A stretch of DNA of 64,000 bases from Paenibacillus sp. GM2 (lineage in GTDB: Bacteria > Bacillota > Bacilli > Paenibacillales > Paenibacillaceae), in NCBI RefSeq assembly GCF_900069005.2, contig NZ_LN831279.1, positions 456,305 to 520,304 of the forward strand, written 5' to 3'. The position numbers and the translations under genes are program-made. Positions 8,180-15,769 of the stretch are shown here, in pieces. The notes under the pieces are model-generated. The model worked only from the letters and a program-made list of their open reading frames with translations, made no database searches and was not told the origin of the DNA. The first letter of the stretch is position 1; each line of letters opens with the position of its first letter.

Positions 8180-9082
8180 TTGAAACACTTGAATATTGGA
8201 ATTATAGGTACGGATTCCTCCCATTCCGTTGCATTCACCAGGCTGCTCAACGACCCGTCCGACGCCAATCATGTTCCGGGCGGGAAGGTTGTAGCAGCTT
8301 TTTTGGGCGGCTCTGAGGATTTCGCGCTTAGCGCGAATCGGGTTCAGGGTTTTATGAGTACGCTAGAGACTGAATTTGGCGTACGCCGGATGGATAGTCC
8401 GGAGGAAATCGCGGCAAGCTGTGACGCGATATTGCTTACATCGGCGGATGGGCGAGTGCATTTGGAACAATTCAAGCGGATCGCTTCCTATGGCAAGCCG
8501 GTTTTTATCGATAAGCCGTTGGCACTATCCAGCGCACAAGCGGACGAGATCTTCCGCACCGCCCGGGAGCAGCAGGTTCCATTGATGAGCAGCTCGGCTC
8601 TCAGATACGCCCGGCAAATTACCGATGATCTGGCCTCGCATGGCTCCGTGTCCGTGATTCGTGCCGATGTGGGGGGACCCTTGGATGTCGAGCCCACGCA
8701 GTCTTATTATTACTGGTACGGAATACATTCCGTTGAGCTGTTATATGGCATTATGGGCAGCGGCTGTGCGGAGGTAAATGTATTAGGAGGGGAAAAGGTG
8801 GAGCAACTATCCGCAGTCTGGTTGGATGGACGGATAGGAACAGCGAGTCTCAGCCGTCAGGAAGGAACTCCGTTTAGTGCAACAATTCAGCGCCACGGTC
8901 AATCCTCATCGATTGAGATTGATTTTGCGGCCAAGCCCTTTTATGCAAGCCTGCTTGAACAGATTATGATTTTGTTCCAGACGCGGATTTCTCCGCTAAG
9001 GTGGCAGGAGACGCTGGAGGTCATCCGCTTTGTTGAAGCCGCTGAAGAGAGCAGAAGGCTGGGCAAGCCAGTCCGTCTGTAG
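8180..9082 (+). CDS. Gfo/Idh/MocA family oxidoreductase
   Basis: Last gene of the operon, about 300 residues. The N-terminal NAD(P)-binding motif is IGIIGTDSSHSVAF; DSSHS in place of the usual GxG end is an unusual version. The block KPVFIDKPLA carries the conserved Lys-Pro of the family. A TTG start at 8180 is chosen because AAAGGGG lies nine bases upstream and 17 bases separate it from the previous stop; the open frame extends back into the M20 gene without a ribosome site. It is shorter than many family members (330-390). The substrate is unknown. Confidence 0.83.
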   Translation: MKHLNIGIIGTDSSHSVAFTRLLNDPSDANHVPGGKVVAAFLGGSEDFALSANRVQGFMSTLETEFGVRRMDSPEEIAASCDAILLTSADGRVHLEQFKRIASYGKPVFIDKPLALSSAQADEIFRTAREQQVPLMSSSALRYARQITDDLASHGSVSVIRADVGGPLDVEPTQSYYYWYGIHSVELLYGIMGSGCAEVNVLGGEKVEQLSAVWLDGRIGTASLSRQEGTPFSATIQRHGQSSSIEIDFAAKPFYASLLEQIMILFQTRISPLRWQETLEVIRFVEAAEESRRLGKPVRL

Positions 9083-9108
9083 AGGTAATCAGGAGTCCCA
9101 GCATCAAG

Positions 9109-9155
9109 TCTTGAATTCAGCCGGGCCTAGGAAGAAGCTTGCGAGGTCGTTTCAT
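9109..9155 (+). repeat. Short dispersed repeat, copy 1
   Basis: The segment reading CTTGAATTC, two bases, CCGGGCCTA and then a looser match ending in GTTTC recurs at 31014-31060 in another gap. About 47 bp are involved with roughly 70 percent identity by eye. Neither copy lies in a convincing gene. Its nature is unknown. Confidence 0.45.
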
Positions 9156-9225
9156 GCGAACACGTATAGCTCCGCTCCCAGGCCTCTTTTTCATCCAAGC
9201 TTCACGTTGCTGAATGGCTTGTTAA

Positions 9226-9237
9226 ACAAACGTTTGT
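9226..9237. promoter_or_regulatory. Perfect 12-bp palindrome ACAAACGTTTGT
   Basis: A perfect palindrome in the gap after the operon. Such AAACGTTT-centred sites are common operators for TetR-type regulators, and a TetR gene lies 800 bp downstream. No clear promoter is seen beside it. Assignment to a regulator is a guess. Confidence 0.35.
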
Positions 9238-9436
9238 AAGGAATTGGAAGCGGTTGATTGGCTACCTCCTCATTGGTTTATGGGGAAGAAATTCGGAAGA
9301 TAAGGAAAAAGACAAAAAAACGAAGATATGAATATAGCATTTTCCACCTCTTTAGCTTTTTCCACACCTCAAAACACCTGATACATCAAGGTTTTTTCGT
9401 TATTTTATATTTTACATACCAAAAAATCGCGGTTGA

Positions 9437-9450
9437 TGAAAACGCTTTAT
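9437..9450. promoter_or_regulatory. cre-like catabolite repression site
   Basis: TGAAAACGCTTTAT matches the left two thirds of the Bacillus CcpA site (TGAAAACGCTTTCA type). It lies just past the 3' end of the broken Gfo/Idh gene, so if it was once intragenic or upstream of another gene its target is gone. Match is partial. Confidence 0.35.
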
Positions 9451-9600
9451 TTACGAGGTGTTAACCCTCATCCTACAATTTGAATTGTCCGATACGAGAG
9501 ACTTAAATTGAAGCTCCTCCGGGTGTTGCAATGCGTAGGTGGCATAGGCCAGGGCACCACGATTTCCAGCTCCGATGAGAACAGCTGTTACTTTTTTCAT
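9451..9600 (-). pseudogene. Gfo/Idh/MocA oxidoreductase, N-terminal remnant
   Basis: On the minus strand, ATG at 9600 follows CAATGGAGGAG and opens a 49-codon frame. It starts MKKVTAVLIGAGNRGALAY and continues as a typical Gfo/Idh Rossmann start for about 32 residues. After ELQF the sequence stops resembling the family and ends at a TAA. The remaining 300 or so codons are missing. The ribosome site and a strong promoter upstream (9750-9778) remain intact. This is a truncated gene, probably from a deletion or insertion event whose other side is no longer present. Confidence 0.72.
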
Positions 9601-9749
9601 GAATAACTCCTCCATTGTCGATAATCATTCATTCGCTACGGTTGATGGGATAAGCCCATAAGCGTAAAGCCTCAAAATACTTAATCCACTAAACAGGGGG
9701 ATACACTCAATAAAGTATATTTACATAGTGTAACCCCATGTTTATTGTA

Positions 9750-9778
9750 ATTATATTATGGTGTTAACACAGTGTCAA
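9750..9778 (-). promoter_or_regulatory. Consensus promoter with GTGTTAACAC operator in the spacer
   Basis: On the minus strand, TTGACA (9773-9778) and TATAAT (9750-9755) are separated by exactly 17 bases, a near-perfect vegetative promoter. The spacer holds the perfect palindrome GTGTTAACAC (9761-9770). A related TTACACTATGTAA lies just downstream. This looks like a repressor-controlled promoter. It points at the broken Gfo/Idh gene, so it now drives little of use. Confidence 0.75.
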
Positions 9779-9856
9779 CCCTTATAAAAAGCTTGTAGAG
9801 ACTGGCGATCGCTCGCTCGTTGGCGTAGATCTGGATTTATGCTAACCGGTTTGGTT

Positions 9857-9919
9857 GCGGGGAAATTAGCTCAGTCGCAGTAGGGTTGATTGCGGGAAAT
9901 AGCTCAGTCGCAGTAGTTG
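9857..9919 (+). repeat. Tandem repeat of a 25-bp unit
   Basis: The sequence GAAATAGCTCAGTCGCAGTAG occurs here twice in nearly identical form, as GAAATTAGCTCAGTCGCAG and GAAATAGCTCAGTCGCAG, about 34 bases apart. It is non-coding and precedes the TetR promoter. Possibly a local duplication. Confidence 0.5.
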
Positions 9920-9963
9920 TTGATTTCAGGTACCGGATAGAGTAAGCTAGGCAGCATAAAGAT

Positions 9964-9982
9964 TGTTTACGCAATGGAAACA
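9964..9982. promoter_or_regulatory. Inverted repeat upstream of the TetR gene
   Basis: TGTTT and AAACA are separated by nine bases, 50 bases before the TetR gene. This is a possible autoregulatory operator. Half-sites are only five bases, so the support is modest. Confidence 0.3.
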
Positions 9983-10031
9983 CTATGAACATCGAATATA
10001 AATACGTAGCGTGATGAAGGAGGGAATGCGC

Positions 10032-10685
10032 TTGGGTACGAAATGGGAGCAGGAATTGGATTTAATGCGTCAGTCGCGACGGGAACAAATTATGGATGCT
10101 GCCTATGAGCTTGTACTAGAGAAGGGGCTTATTTCGATCACGATTGTCGATATCGTCAAGAAGGCGGAAATTAGCCGGGTAACCTTGTATAAGTATTACA
10201 GCTCGATCCATGAGATTGTATTTGATATTCAGATCAGAATATTGAATGAGATGAGCGTGCTGTTGGGGGAGAAGCTCAAGGGCAAAAATGGGTTGGAGAA
10301 GCTGCATGATTATTTTGCTACCTTCGTCCGTATGTACCAGACCCGACCGGATTATTTTCGCTTTGCCGCCATGTTCGACCAATTCTACCAGTCCTCTTAT
10401 CCAACGCCGGAGCTGGAGGAGCAATATCAGAGTTTCACGAAGCAGGGGATCGACTTGATTGAACATATTATTGAAGAAGGAATGGTTGACGGCTCGATTC
10501 GTGCAGAGACAAATCCCCCGATGATGGCGCAAATGCTGTCGCATATTATGATGGGAACAACACAAAGAATTGCGGCGCGCAGCGAAATATACAAGACAGA
10601 GAGTAAGGTCGATTCCGAGGATCTGCTTCATTATTTAGCGGATTTCTTAACCACTTCACTGGCGTCTGCCCCATCGCAGGCATAA
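10032..10685 (+). CDS. TetR/AcrR family transcriptional regulator
   Basis: A 217-residue one-component repressor. The N-terminal helix-turn-helix is clear (REQIMDAAYELVLEKG, then ITIVDIVKKAEISRVTLYKY). The C-terminal half is the all-helical ligand domain. The TTG at 10032 is preferred since GGAGG ends eight bases upstream; the ATG at 10026 sits almost on that site. It is followed 16 bases later by the CobC-like gene. Ligand and targets are unknown; candidates for binding are the palindromes at 9226, 9761 and 9964. Confidence 0.88.
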   Translation: MGTKWEQELDLMRQSRREQIMDAAYELVLEKGLISITIVDIVKKAEISRVTLYKYYSSIHEIVFDIQIRILNEMSVLLGEKLKGKNGLEKLHDYFATFVRMYQTRPDYFRFAAMFDQFYQSSYPTPELEEQYQSFTKQGIDLIEHIIEEGMVDGSIRAETNPPMMAQMLSHIMMGTTQRIAARSEIYKTESKVDSEDLLHYLADFLTTSLASAPSQA

Positions 10686-10701
10686 CATGGAGGGCGATAC
10701 A

Positions 10702-11307
10702 ATGAGTAAAAGCCACGAAGATGTGGAGTGGTGGCTAATCCGGCATGGGGTGACCGCATGGAATTTGCAGCGCAAATATCAAGGCCATAGCGACGAGAAA
10801 ATACTGCCAGGGGAAGCTGGCGGGTTAACTCCGCTGCAAAGCCAATTGGCTGGGATATCTTTCGCTGGTGTATATTGCAGTGATCTTGAGCGTTGTCGTC
10901 AGACCCTTCGATTTATTCGTCCGGATTGGACCGGGCAAGCGGTCTATGATCCAAGACTTAGAGAGATGAACTTTGGGGCCTGGGAAGGCAGAACCTATGA
11001 GATGCTGGAGCATGACCCGCTCTACCGTGCCTGGATTGACGATCCCAAGCTGCATACCCCACCCGAAGGGGAATCATGGGAGCTGTTCCATAACAGGGTC
11101 GCCGATTTTCAACGGGAGCTGGTGCAGATATCGAGGGAGCTTGCGAGCGGGAACGGTAATCCTGCAATCCTGCTCATTGTGACCCATGGGGGTGTGATAT
11201 CAACGCTAAATATGCTAATGAATCCTCATGTCGGCTTTTGGGACAGCAAGGTTTTGCCCGGGGAAATTATGAAACTAAAGCTTCGTTCTAATGAGTTGGA
11301 GTGGTAA
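10702..11307 (+). CDS. Histidine phosphatase family protein, possibly alpha-ribazole phosphatase
   Basis: A 201-residue phosphoglycerate-mutase-like phosphatase. The catalytic LIRHGVTAWN motif is at the N terminus, YCSDLERCRQT and REMNFGAWEGRTYEM follow, and THGGVIS holds the second histidine. This pattern matches CobC alpha-ribazole-5'-phosphate phosphatases, and cobalamin genes are nearby, but the family is broad. The ATG at 10702 has GGAGGG seven bases upstream and is preferred to 10687. It follows the TetR gene closely, so they are probably one transcript. No promoter is seen between them. Confidence 0.82.
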   Translation: MSKSHEDVEWWLIRHGVTAWNLQRKYQGHSDEKILPGEAGGLTPLQSQLAGISFAGVYCSDLERCRQTLRFIRPDWTGQAVYDPRLREMNFGAWEGRTYEMLEHDPLYRAWIDDPKLHTPPEGESWELFHNRVADFQRELVQISRELASGNGNPAILLIVTHGGVISTLNMLMNPHVGFWDSKVLPGEIMKLKLRSNELEW

Positions 11308-11352
11308 GCGGCGATTCGGACATAATACCTGAAATTTGAATTAAAATCACAC

Positions 11353-11399
11353 TTGACAGGTATGAATTGTTGGTTTAATATGATGAAAAATCATTTTCA
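11353..11399 (+). promoter_or_regulatory. Promoter with TGAAAA-ATCA-TTTTCA inverted repeat at the start site
   Basis: TTGACA (11353-11358) and TAATAT (11376-11381) are 17 bases apart. The inverted repeat TGAAAA-ATCA-TTTTCA (11384-11399) covers the expected transcription start. It is AT-rich and resembles a Fur or similar repressor box, but the spacing is not the classical Fur one. It drives the arylsulfotransferase and transporter genes. Confidence 0.65.
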
Positions 11400-11442
11400 T
11401 TTTCATTGGCTTCGTATGGAGCTCGCCGATTGGATCGCCAAA

Positions 11443-11487
11443 GGCTTCTGGAACTCTTTTAAGGGAGAGTCCTGGGGGCCTTTTTTG
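11443..11487 (+). terminator. Leader terminator upstream of the sulfotransferase gene
   Basis: GGCTTCTGGAACTCT can pair with AGAGTCCTGGGGGCC, with some G-T pairs, and is followed by six T. It lies about 55 bases after the expected transcription start and before the gene at 11521. That makes it either an attenuator in the leader or the terminator of the upstream phosphatase transcript. No known riboswitch class is recognised in the 100-nt leader. Confidence 0.6.
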
Positions 11488-11520
11488 TTATGAAAAAAAC
11501 AACGTAAGGAGAGTGTGAAT

Positions 11521-12972
11521 ATGGGACACCCATCGATTTATCCGACAGGGGCTACGGTCTATAGGCCAGAGCTGGCCTGGAGCGGATATACCCTCTATCA
11601 AGCTGCTGATCTGGGGGCACTGTTAGTCGATATGAACGGGAAAGAGGTTCATCTATGGAAAGGGCTGCGTGGGTTTCCAAATAAGCTGCTGCCCGGAGGA
11701 TATGTACTTGGAAGCACTGCTGAGCGTGATCCGAAGTATGGATTTCAGGACGAATCTGATCTGGTCCAGGTCGATTTTGCGGGGAATATCGTATGGCGCT
11801 TCAACCGCTATGAATGGATAGAGGACCCGGGGCATGAACCGCAATGGATGGCCAGGGCGCATCATGATTACCAGCGGGAAGGCAATTCGGTGGGCTACTA
11901 TGTACCTGGCTCCGATCCGAAGACAAGCGAAGGGAACACGTTGATCCTCGTTCACAAAAATGTGCAAAATCCGGCTATCTCTGACAAGCCGCTGCTGGAT
12001 GATGCGATCATCGAAGTCGATTATGCAGGCAATATCGTCTGGGAATGGAGTTGCAATGAGCACTTCGAAGAACTGGGCTTTGATGAATCAGCCAGAAATG
12101 TTCTGTTCCGCGACCCAAATACCCGTTTCTTCGGCGATCATGCCGGTGACTGGATGCATATCAATTCCATGTCGGTACTTGGTCCTAACCGCTTCTATGA
12201 TCAAGGGGATGAACGCTTCCATCCGGACAATATTATCTGGGATGCAAGGGAGTCCAACATCATAGCTATCATTGACAAACGGACGGGGAAAATCGTCTGG
12301 CGGCTGGGGCCGGATTATTCATCCCCGGAACTTAAAGGTCTAGGCTGGATTATCGGCCAGCATCATGCACATCTGATTCCACGCGGTTTACCCGGAGAAG
12401 GCAATCTGCTGGTGTTTGACAACGGCGGTTGGGCTGGCTATGGCGCCCCTAATCCCGCTTCTCCTTACGGGGCGAAAAACGCCGTTCGTGATCATTCCCG
12501 CATTCTGGAGATCGACCCGGTGAGCTTGGAAATCGTCTGGCAATATACGCCGACAGAGGCCGGATTTCAGGAGCCGCTGGATTCTTATCGGTTCTACAGC
12601 CCCTATATCAGCTCCGCGCAGAGATTACCCAACGGCAATACGCTAATTACGGAAGGCGCGGACGGCCGGATTCTGGAAGTTACACGGTCGCATGATTTGG
12701 TATGGGAATATATTTCGCCTTATAAGAACACACGAAATGCCAATATGGTGTACCGGGCTTACCGGGTTCCATATGAATGGGTACCCCAGCTTCCGCGGCC
12801 GGAGGAGAAGGCGATTGAACCGCTTGATATCGCTAATTTCAGAGTGCCCGGTGCGGCGCCCAGGGGAGCTCATTCCGTCGTTGAAGTTGCTGGAACGATA
12901 TCCTATGGCGACGGGGCGGCCTGCGTAGCCCGAACTGATGAGAAGTCATTTTATCTGAATAATATAGATTAG
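11521..12972 (+). CDS. Aryl-sulfate sulfotransferase family protein
   Basis: A 483-residue member of the arylsulfotransferase (ASST) family. The family folds as a six-bladed beta-propeller and, in characterised members, moves sulfate between phenolic compounds. Repeated blocks of type ILEIDPVSLEIVWQYTP and NTLIPTEGADGRI type are visible, with QHHAHLIPRG and HINSMSVL carrying candidate catalytic histidines. No signal peptide is present, unlike the periplasmic Gram-negative enzymes. The ATG at 11521 has AAGGAGAG eight bases upstream. The next three genes form a transporter for sulfonate- or nitrate-like substrates, which suggests shared use of organosulfur compounds. Confidence 0.85.
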   Translation: MGHPSIYPTGATVYRPELAWSGYTLYQAADLGALLVDMNGKEVHLWKGLRGFPNKLLPGGYVLGSTAERDPKYGFQDESDLVQVDFAGNIVWRFNRYEWIEDPGHEPQWMARAHHDYQREGNSVGYYVPGSDPKTSEGNTLILVHKNVQNPAISDKPLLDDAIIEVDYAGNIVWEWSCNEHFEELGFDESARNVLFRDPNTRFFGDHAGDWMHINSMSVLGPNRFYDQGDERFHPDNIIWDARESNIIAIIDKRTGKIVWRLGPDYSSPELKGLGWIIGQHHAHLIPRGLPGEGNLLVFDNGGWAGYGAPNPASPYGAKNAVRDHSRILEIDPVSLEIVWQYTPTEAGFQEPLDSYRFYSPYISSAQRLPNGNTLITEGADGRILEVTRSHDLVWEYISPYKNTRNANMVYRAYRVPYEWVPQLPRPEEKAIEPLDIANFRVPGAAPRGAHSVVEVAGTISYGDGAACVARTDEKSFYLNNID

Positions 12973-12988
12973 TTGAGGGGGGAGGGCT

Positions 12989-14038
12989 ATGCGGTTACAA
13001 CGAAATTTAGGAACAGGCATAATCTATAGTCTTATTCTGCTGCTTCTGCTCAACCTGCTCGCAGGCTGCGCTGCAAATCGTGGGGGAACAGCGGCAAAAG
13101 CGGGTGCAGCCTCGGAAAAGAGCGATGGCGAGGTGGCTGTGAAGCTGAATATTGCTGATATTTCAACAAATCCGGTGTTCCGGGTGGCGGTACATCAAGG
13201 ATTTTTGGAGAAGTATGGAATCAAAGCTGAGCTTGTTAATTTTGCAACACCGGCAGAAGGAATCAATTCATTGTTTATTAAGCAGGCGGATATCGGCTGG
13301 GGGGCGGATTATCCTATTCTGAACGCCGTAAGCAAGGGAGAATATACGATCATCGCTTCGACGGGCACTTCCACCGACAAGAACGCCGCTCAATGGAAGC
13401 TATTCGTACGCGATGAAATCCAGCAGCCTGAGCAATTAAAAGGGAAAGCTTTAAGCTTTTTGCGAGGCACATTTATTTCTTATTTATGGGATGAGTATTT
13501 GGCAGAGCATGGGATTGAGATCAAGGAGACGAAGCTGGTCGGACAGGGCGGCTCAGATGAATCCTATATCGCGCTAAAGAAGGGCGAGGTCGATGCGGTC
13601 TGGGTCAGCGGCGCGGCCATGACGCAAAAATTTTCGGAGCTGGAGGGAGTGCACCAGTTGACGGATATGTCACAGACCGGAGTGCGAATCGGCAGTCAGA
13701 TTATTGTCCCGAATTCGCTTATTATTCAGCATCCGGATAAGGTGAAGGGGTTCCTGCTGGCGCTTGATGAATCCTCCCGATATATTAAGGAGCATCCGGA
13801 CGAAGTGGCGGATTTGCTATACAAAGAAGTGAAGCAGCCCAAGGAATCAACGCTGAAGGATCTATCGGTGACGAACTGGGAAGTAAACTTTACGCAGCAG
13901 GCCTATGAGAGTCTGGAGCGGCAGAAAAAATATATGGTCGAAAATAGCATTATCCAGCAAGATTTCAATCTGACGGATAAGATCGATTTGCAGTTTTTAC
14001 GGGAGGCATTGCCGGATCGCGAAGCTTACACGCCTTAA
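12989..14038 (+). CDS. ABC transporter substrate-binding lipoprotein, SsuA/TauA-like
   Basis: A 349-residue extracellular binding protein anchored as a lipoprotein: the lipobox LLAGC ends at about residue 27 after a hydrophobic stretch. The mature part resembles the NMT1/THI5-like group used by sulfonate, taurine and nitrate importers (FRVAVHQGFLEKYGIKAELV, then KQADIGWGADYP). It starts 16 bases after the sulfotransferase gene and is followed nine bases later by its ATPase gene. The ligand is not readable, but an aryl sulfate or sulfonate is plausible from context. Confidence 0.88.
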   Translation: MRLQRNLGTGIIYSLILLLLLNLLAGCAANRGGTAAKAGAASEKSDGEVAVKLNIADISTNPVFRVAVHQGFLEKYGIKAELVNFATPAEGINSLFIKQADIGWGADYPILNAVSKGEYTIIASTGTSTDKNAAQWKLFVRDEIQQPEQLKGKALSFLRGTFISYLWDEYLAEHGIEIKETKLVGQGGSDESYIALKKGEVDAVWVSGAAMTQKFSELEGVHQLTDMSQTGVRIGSQIIVPNSLIIQHPDKVKGFLLALDESSRYIKEHPDEVADLLYKEVKQPKESTLKDLSVTNWEVNFTQQAYESLERQKKYMVENSIIQQDFNLTDKIDLQFLREALPDREAYTP

Positions 14039-14052
14039 GGAGGGATTTGAGT

Positions 14053-14829
14053 ATGTCCGCAGCCAAGCCGATTCATACCATAACGATCGAGCAACTGAAT
14101 AAGAGCTATAACGAAGGCGGTATCGGGGAACTTCATTACATTATCAAGGATGTAAATCTTGTAATTCGCGGCGGTGAATTTTTTATATTACTTGGCCCAA
14201 GCGGGTGCGGCAAATCTACATTGCTGAACATGATAGCCGGATTCGTCTCTAAGACGGGCGGAAGCCTGCGGGTCGGGGGCAAGGATATTCACAAGCCGGA
14301 CCGCGATCGCGCGGTTGTGTTCCAACAGGCGGATTCTTCGTTGTTCCCTTGGTTAACCGTGCGGCAAAATATCGAATTTGGCCTGAAGATGAAAAAGGTG
14401 CCCCCGCAGAAGCGCCGGGAAATTAGTGATTACTATACCGGGCTTGTAGGGTTGAACGGTCATAGTGACAAGTTCCCGAAGGAGCTGTCGGGCGGGATGA
14501 AGCAGCGGGTCCAGCTGGCCCGCGTACTCGCCAATGATCCCGAGATTCTGCTTATGGATGAGCCCTTCGGTGCACTTGATGCGATGACGCGTCGCACGAT
14601 GCAAAAAGAGCTCGTCCGAATCTGGCAGCAGACGAACAAGACGATTGTATTCGTGACCCATGATATTCAGGAAGCAATTTTGCTCGGCGGAAGGATTGGC
14701 ATCATGTCGCCGGGACCCTCCTCGCACATCTCACAGATTTACGAGATTCCGCTCTCTTATCCACGCGATGTGACTGCTGCGGAATTTTATGAATATTACC
14801 ATCTGATTCAGTCGCATTTCGAGGAATAG
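14053..14829 (+). CDS. ABC transporter ATP-binding protein, SsuB/TauB-like
   Basis: A 258-residue ATPase of the nitrate/sulfonate/taurine import group. Walker A is GPSGCGKST, the signature is LSGGMKQRV, and Walker B is LLMDEPFGALD, followed by the H-loop THD. It pairs with the permease gene 11 bases downstream. The ATG at 14053 is preferred to the TTG at 14047 because AAGGAGGG lies eight bases upstream. Confidence 0.92.
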   Translation: MSAAKPIHTITIEQLNKSYNEGGIGELHYIIKDVNLVIRGGEFFILLGPSGCGKSTLLNMIAGFVSKTGGSLRVGGKDIHKPDRDRAVVFQQADSSLFPWLTVRQNIEFGLKMKKVPPQKRREISDYYTGLVGLNGHSDKFPKELSGGMKQRVQLARVLANDPEILLMDEPFGALDAMTRRTMQKELVRIWQQTNKTIVFVTHDIQEAILLGGRIGIMSPGPSSHISQIYEIPLSYPRDVTAAEFYEYYHLIQSHFEE

Positions 14830-14840
14830 GAGGGAGATAT

Positions 14841-15617
14841 ATGCGCAAATGGAGAAGTAAAGGCATTAGCCTCCTGTTGATTTGGATATTCGCTCTGGCG
14901 GCCTGGGAAACGGGCTCACTGCTGTACGGCCCGGAGGTGATCCCTGGTCCGCTTGATACGGCGGCTGGGGCCCGGGAGCTGCTGCAGGACGGGTCGCTTT
15001 TGCAATATATCGGCATCAGCTTTTACCGGGTATTTACAGGCTGGGCGCTTGGCAGCTTAATCGCAATTCCACTGGGCCTGCTTATTGGGAAGGTTGCAGC
15101 GATCCGTTCCTTCGCAGAACCTTTTCTCAATTTTATCCGGTTCATTCCGCCGATCGCTTTTATTACTTTGTTCCTCGTCTGGTTCGGAATCGGCGAGCAA
15201 TCCAAGATCGCTCTGATTCTATATGCGACTCTATTTATCGTCATTATGAACACCTTGACCGGGGTGCTGGCCGTTGAAGAGGATAAGATCCGCGCAGCCC
15301 GCAGTATGGGGGCATCCGAATGGCAGATCGTCCGCTATGTCATCATTCCGGCAACCGCGCCGTATATGTTCACCGGTGTACGCCTAGCCATGGGCACCTC
15401 CTATATGGCCATTGTCGGGGCAGAGATGATTGCCTCGAACGAAGGCGTAGGCTTCCTGATCTGGAACTCGCGCTTATTCTTCCGGACAGACTGGATTTTC
15501 GTTGGTCTGATCAGTCTGGGCCTGATGGGCTTTATAACCGATCGCCTGTTTGGCCTGTTCGGCCGCAAAGTGCTGGGTCGTTATGGCGTGATCAGCTCAG
15601 CGCCTGTGCGCCGATAG
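14841..15617 (+). CDS. ABC transporter permease, SsuC/TauC-like
   Basis: A 258-residue integral membrane permease with about six hydrophobic segments. The ATPase-coupling loop is seen as ARSMGASEWQIVRYVIIPATAP, with the family EAA-type arrangement. The N-terminal motif LIWIFALAAWETGSLL is its first segment. GGAGGG lies before the ATG. It ends the sulfotransferase-transporter operon. A stem that could end the transcript follows at 15641. Confidence 0.9.
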   Translation: MRKWRSKGISLLLIWIFALAAWETGSLLYGPEVIPGPLDTAAGARELLQDGSLLQYIGISFYRVFTGWALGSLIAIPLGLLIGKVAAIRSFAEPFLNFIRFIPPIAFITLFLVWFGIGEQSKIALILYATLFIVIMNTLTGVLAVEEDKIRAARSMGASEWQIVRYVIIPATAPYMFTGVRLAMGTSYMAIVGAEMIASNEGVGFLIWNSRLFFRTDWIFVGLISLGLMGFITDRLFGLFGRKVLGRYGVISSAPVRR

Positions 15618-15640
15618 GCAGATATTTATAGAAGAGTTAT

Positions 15641-15680
15641 AAGAAGAGGTCTCGTAACTTGCGTTACGCGGCCTCTTCTT
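15641..15680 (+). terminator. Stem after the transporter operon
   Basis: AAGAAGAGG and CCTCTTCTT form a nine-pair stem with a loop of about 22 bases. It follows the permease stop by 24 bases. There is no T run after it, so as an intrinsic terminator it is weak. Confidence 0.45.
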
Positions 15681-15769
15681 ATGCGTCTGTGGAGTCCTTT
15701 TTCGCACTGCGCGCAGGGGACTGCGCGCGGTGCTTTGCTGCATGACGGTGGTCGGTCGACCCCACGGTT

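Noticed and set aside
9258-9464. Plus-strand open frame of 68 codons after the catabolic operon
   Set aside because: No ribosome site, Lys/Phe-rich low-quality composition, and it runs over the cre-like site and the end of the minus-strand pseudogene.
11388-11490. ASST leader as a guanidine, SAM or T-box riboswitch
   Set aside because: The conserved blocks of these classes are absent.
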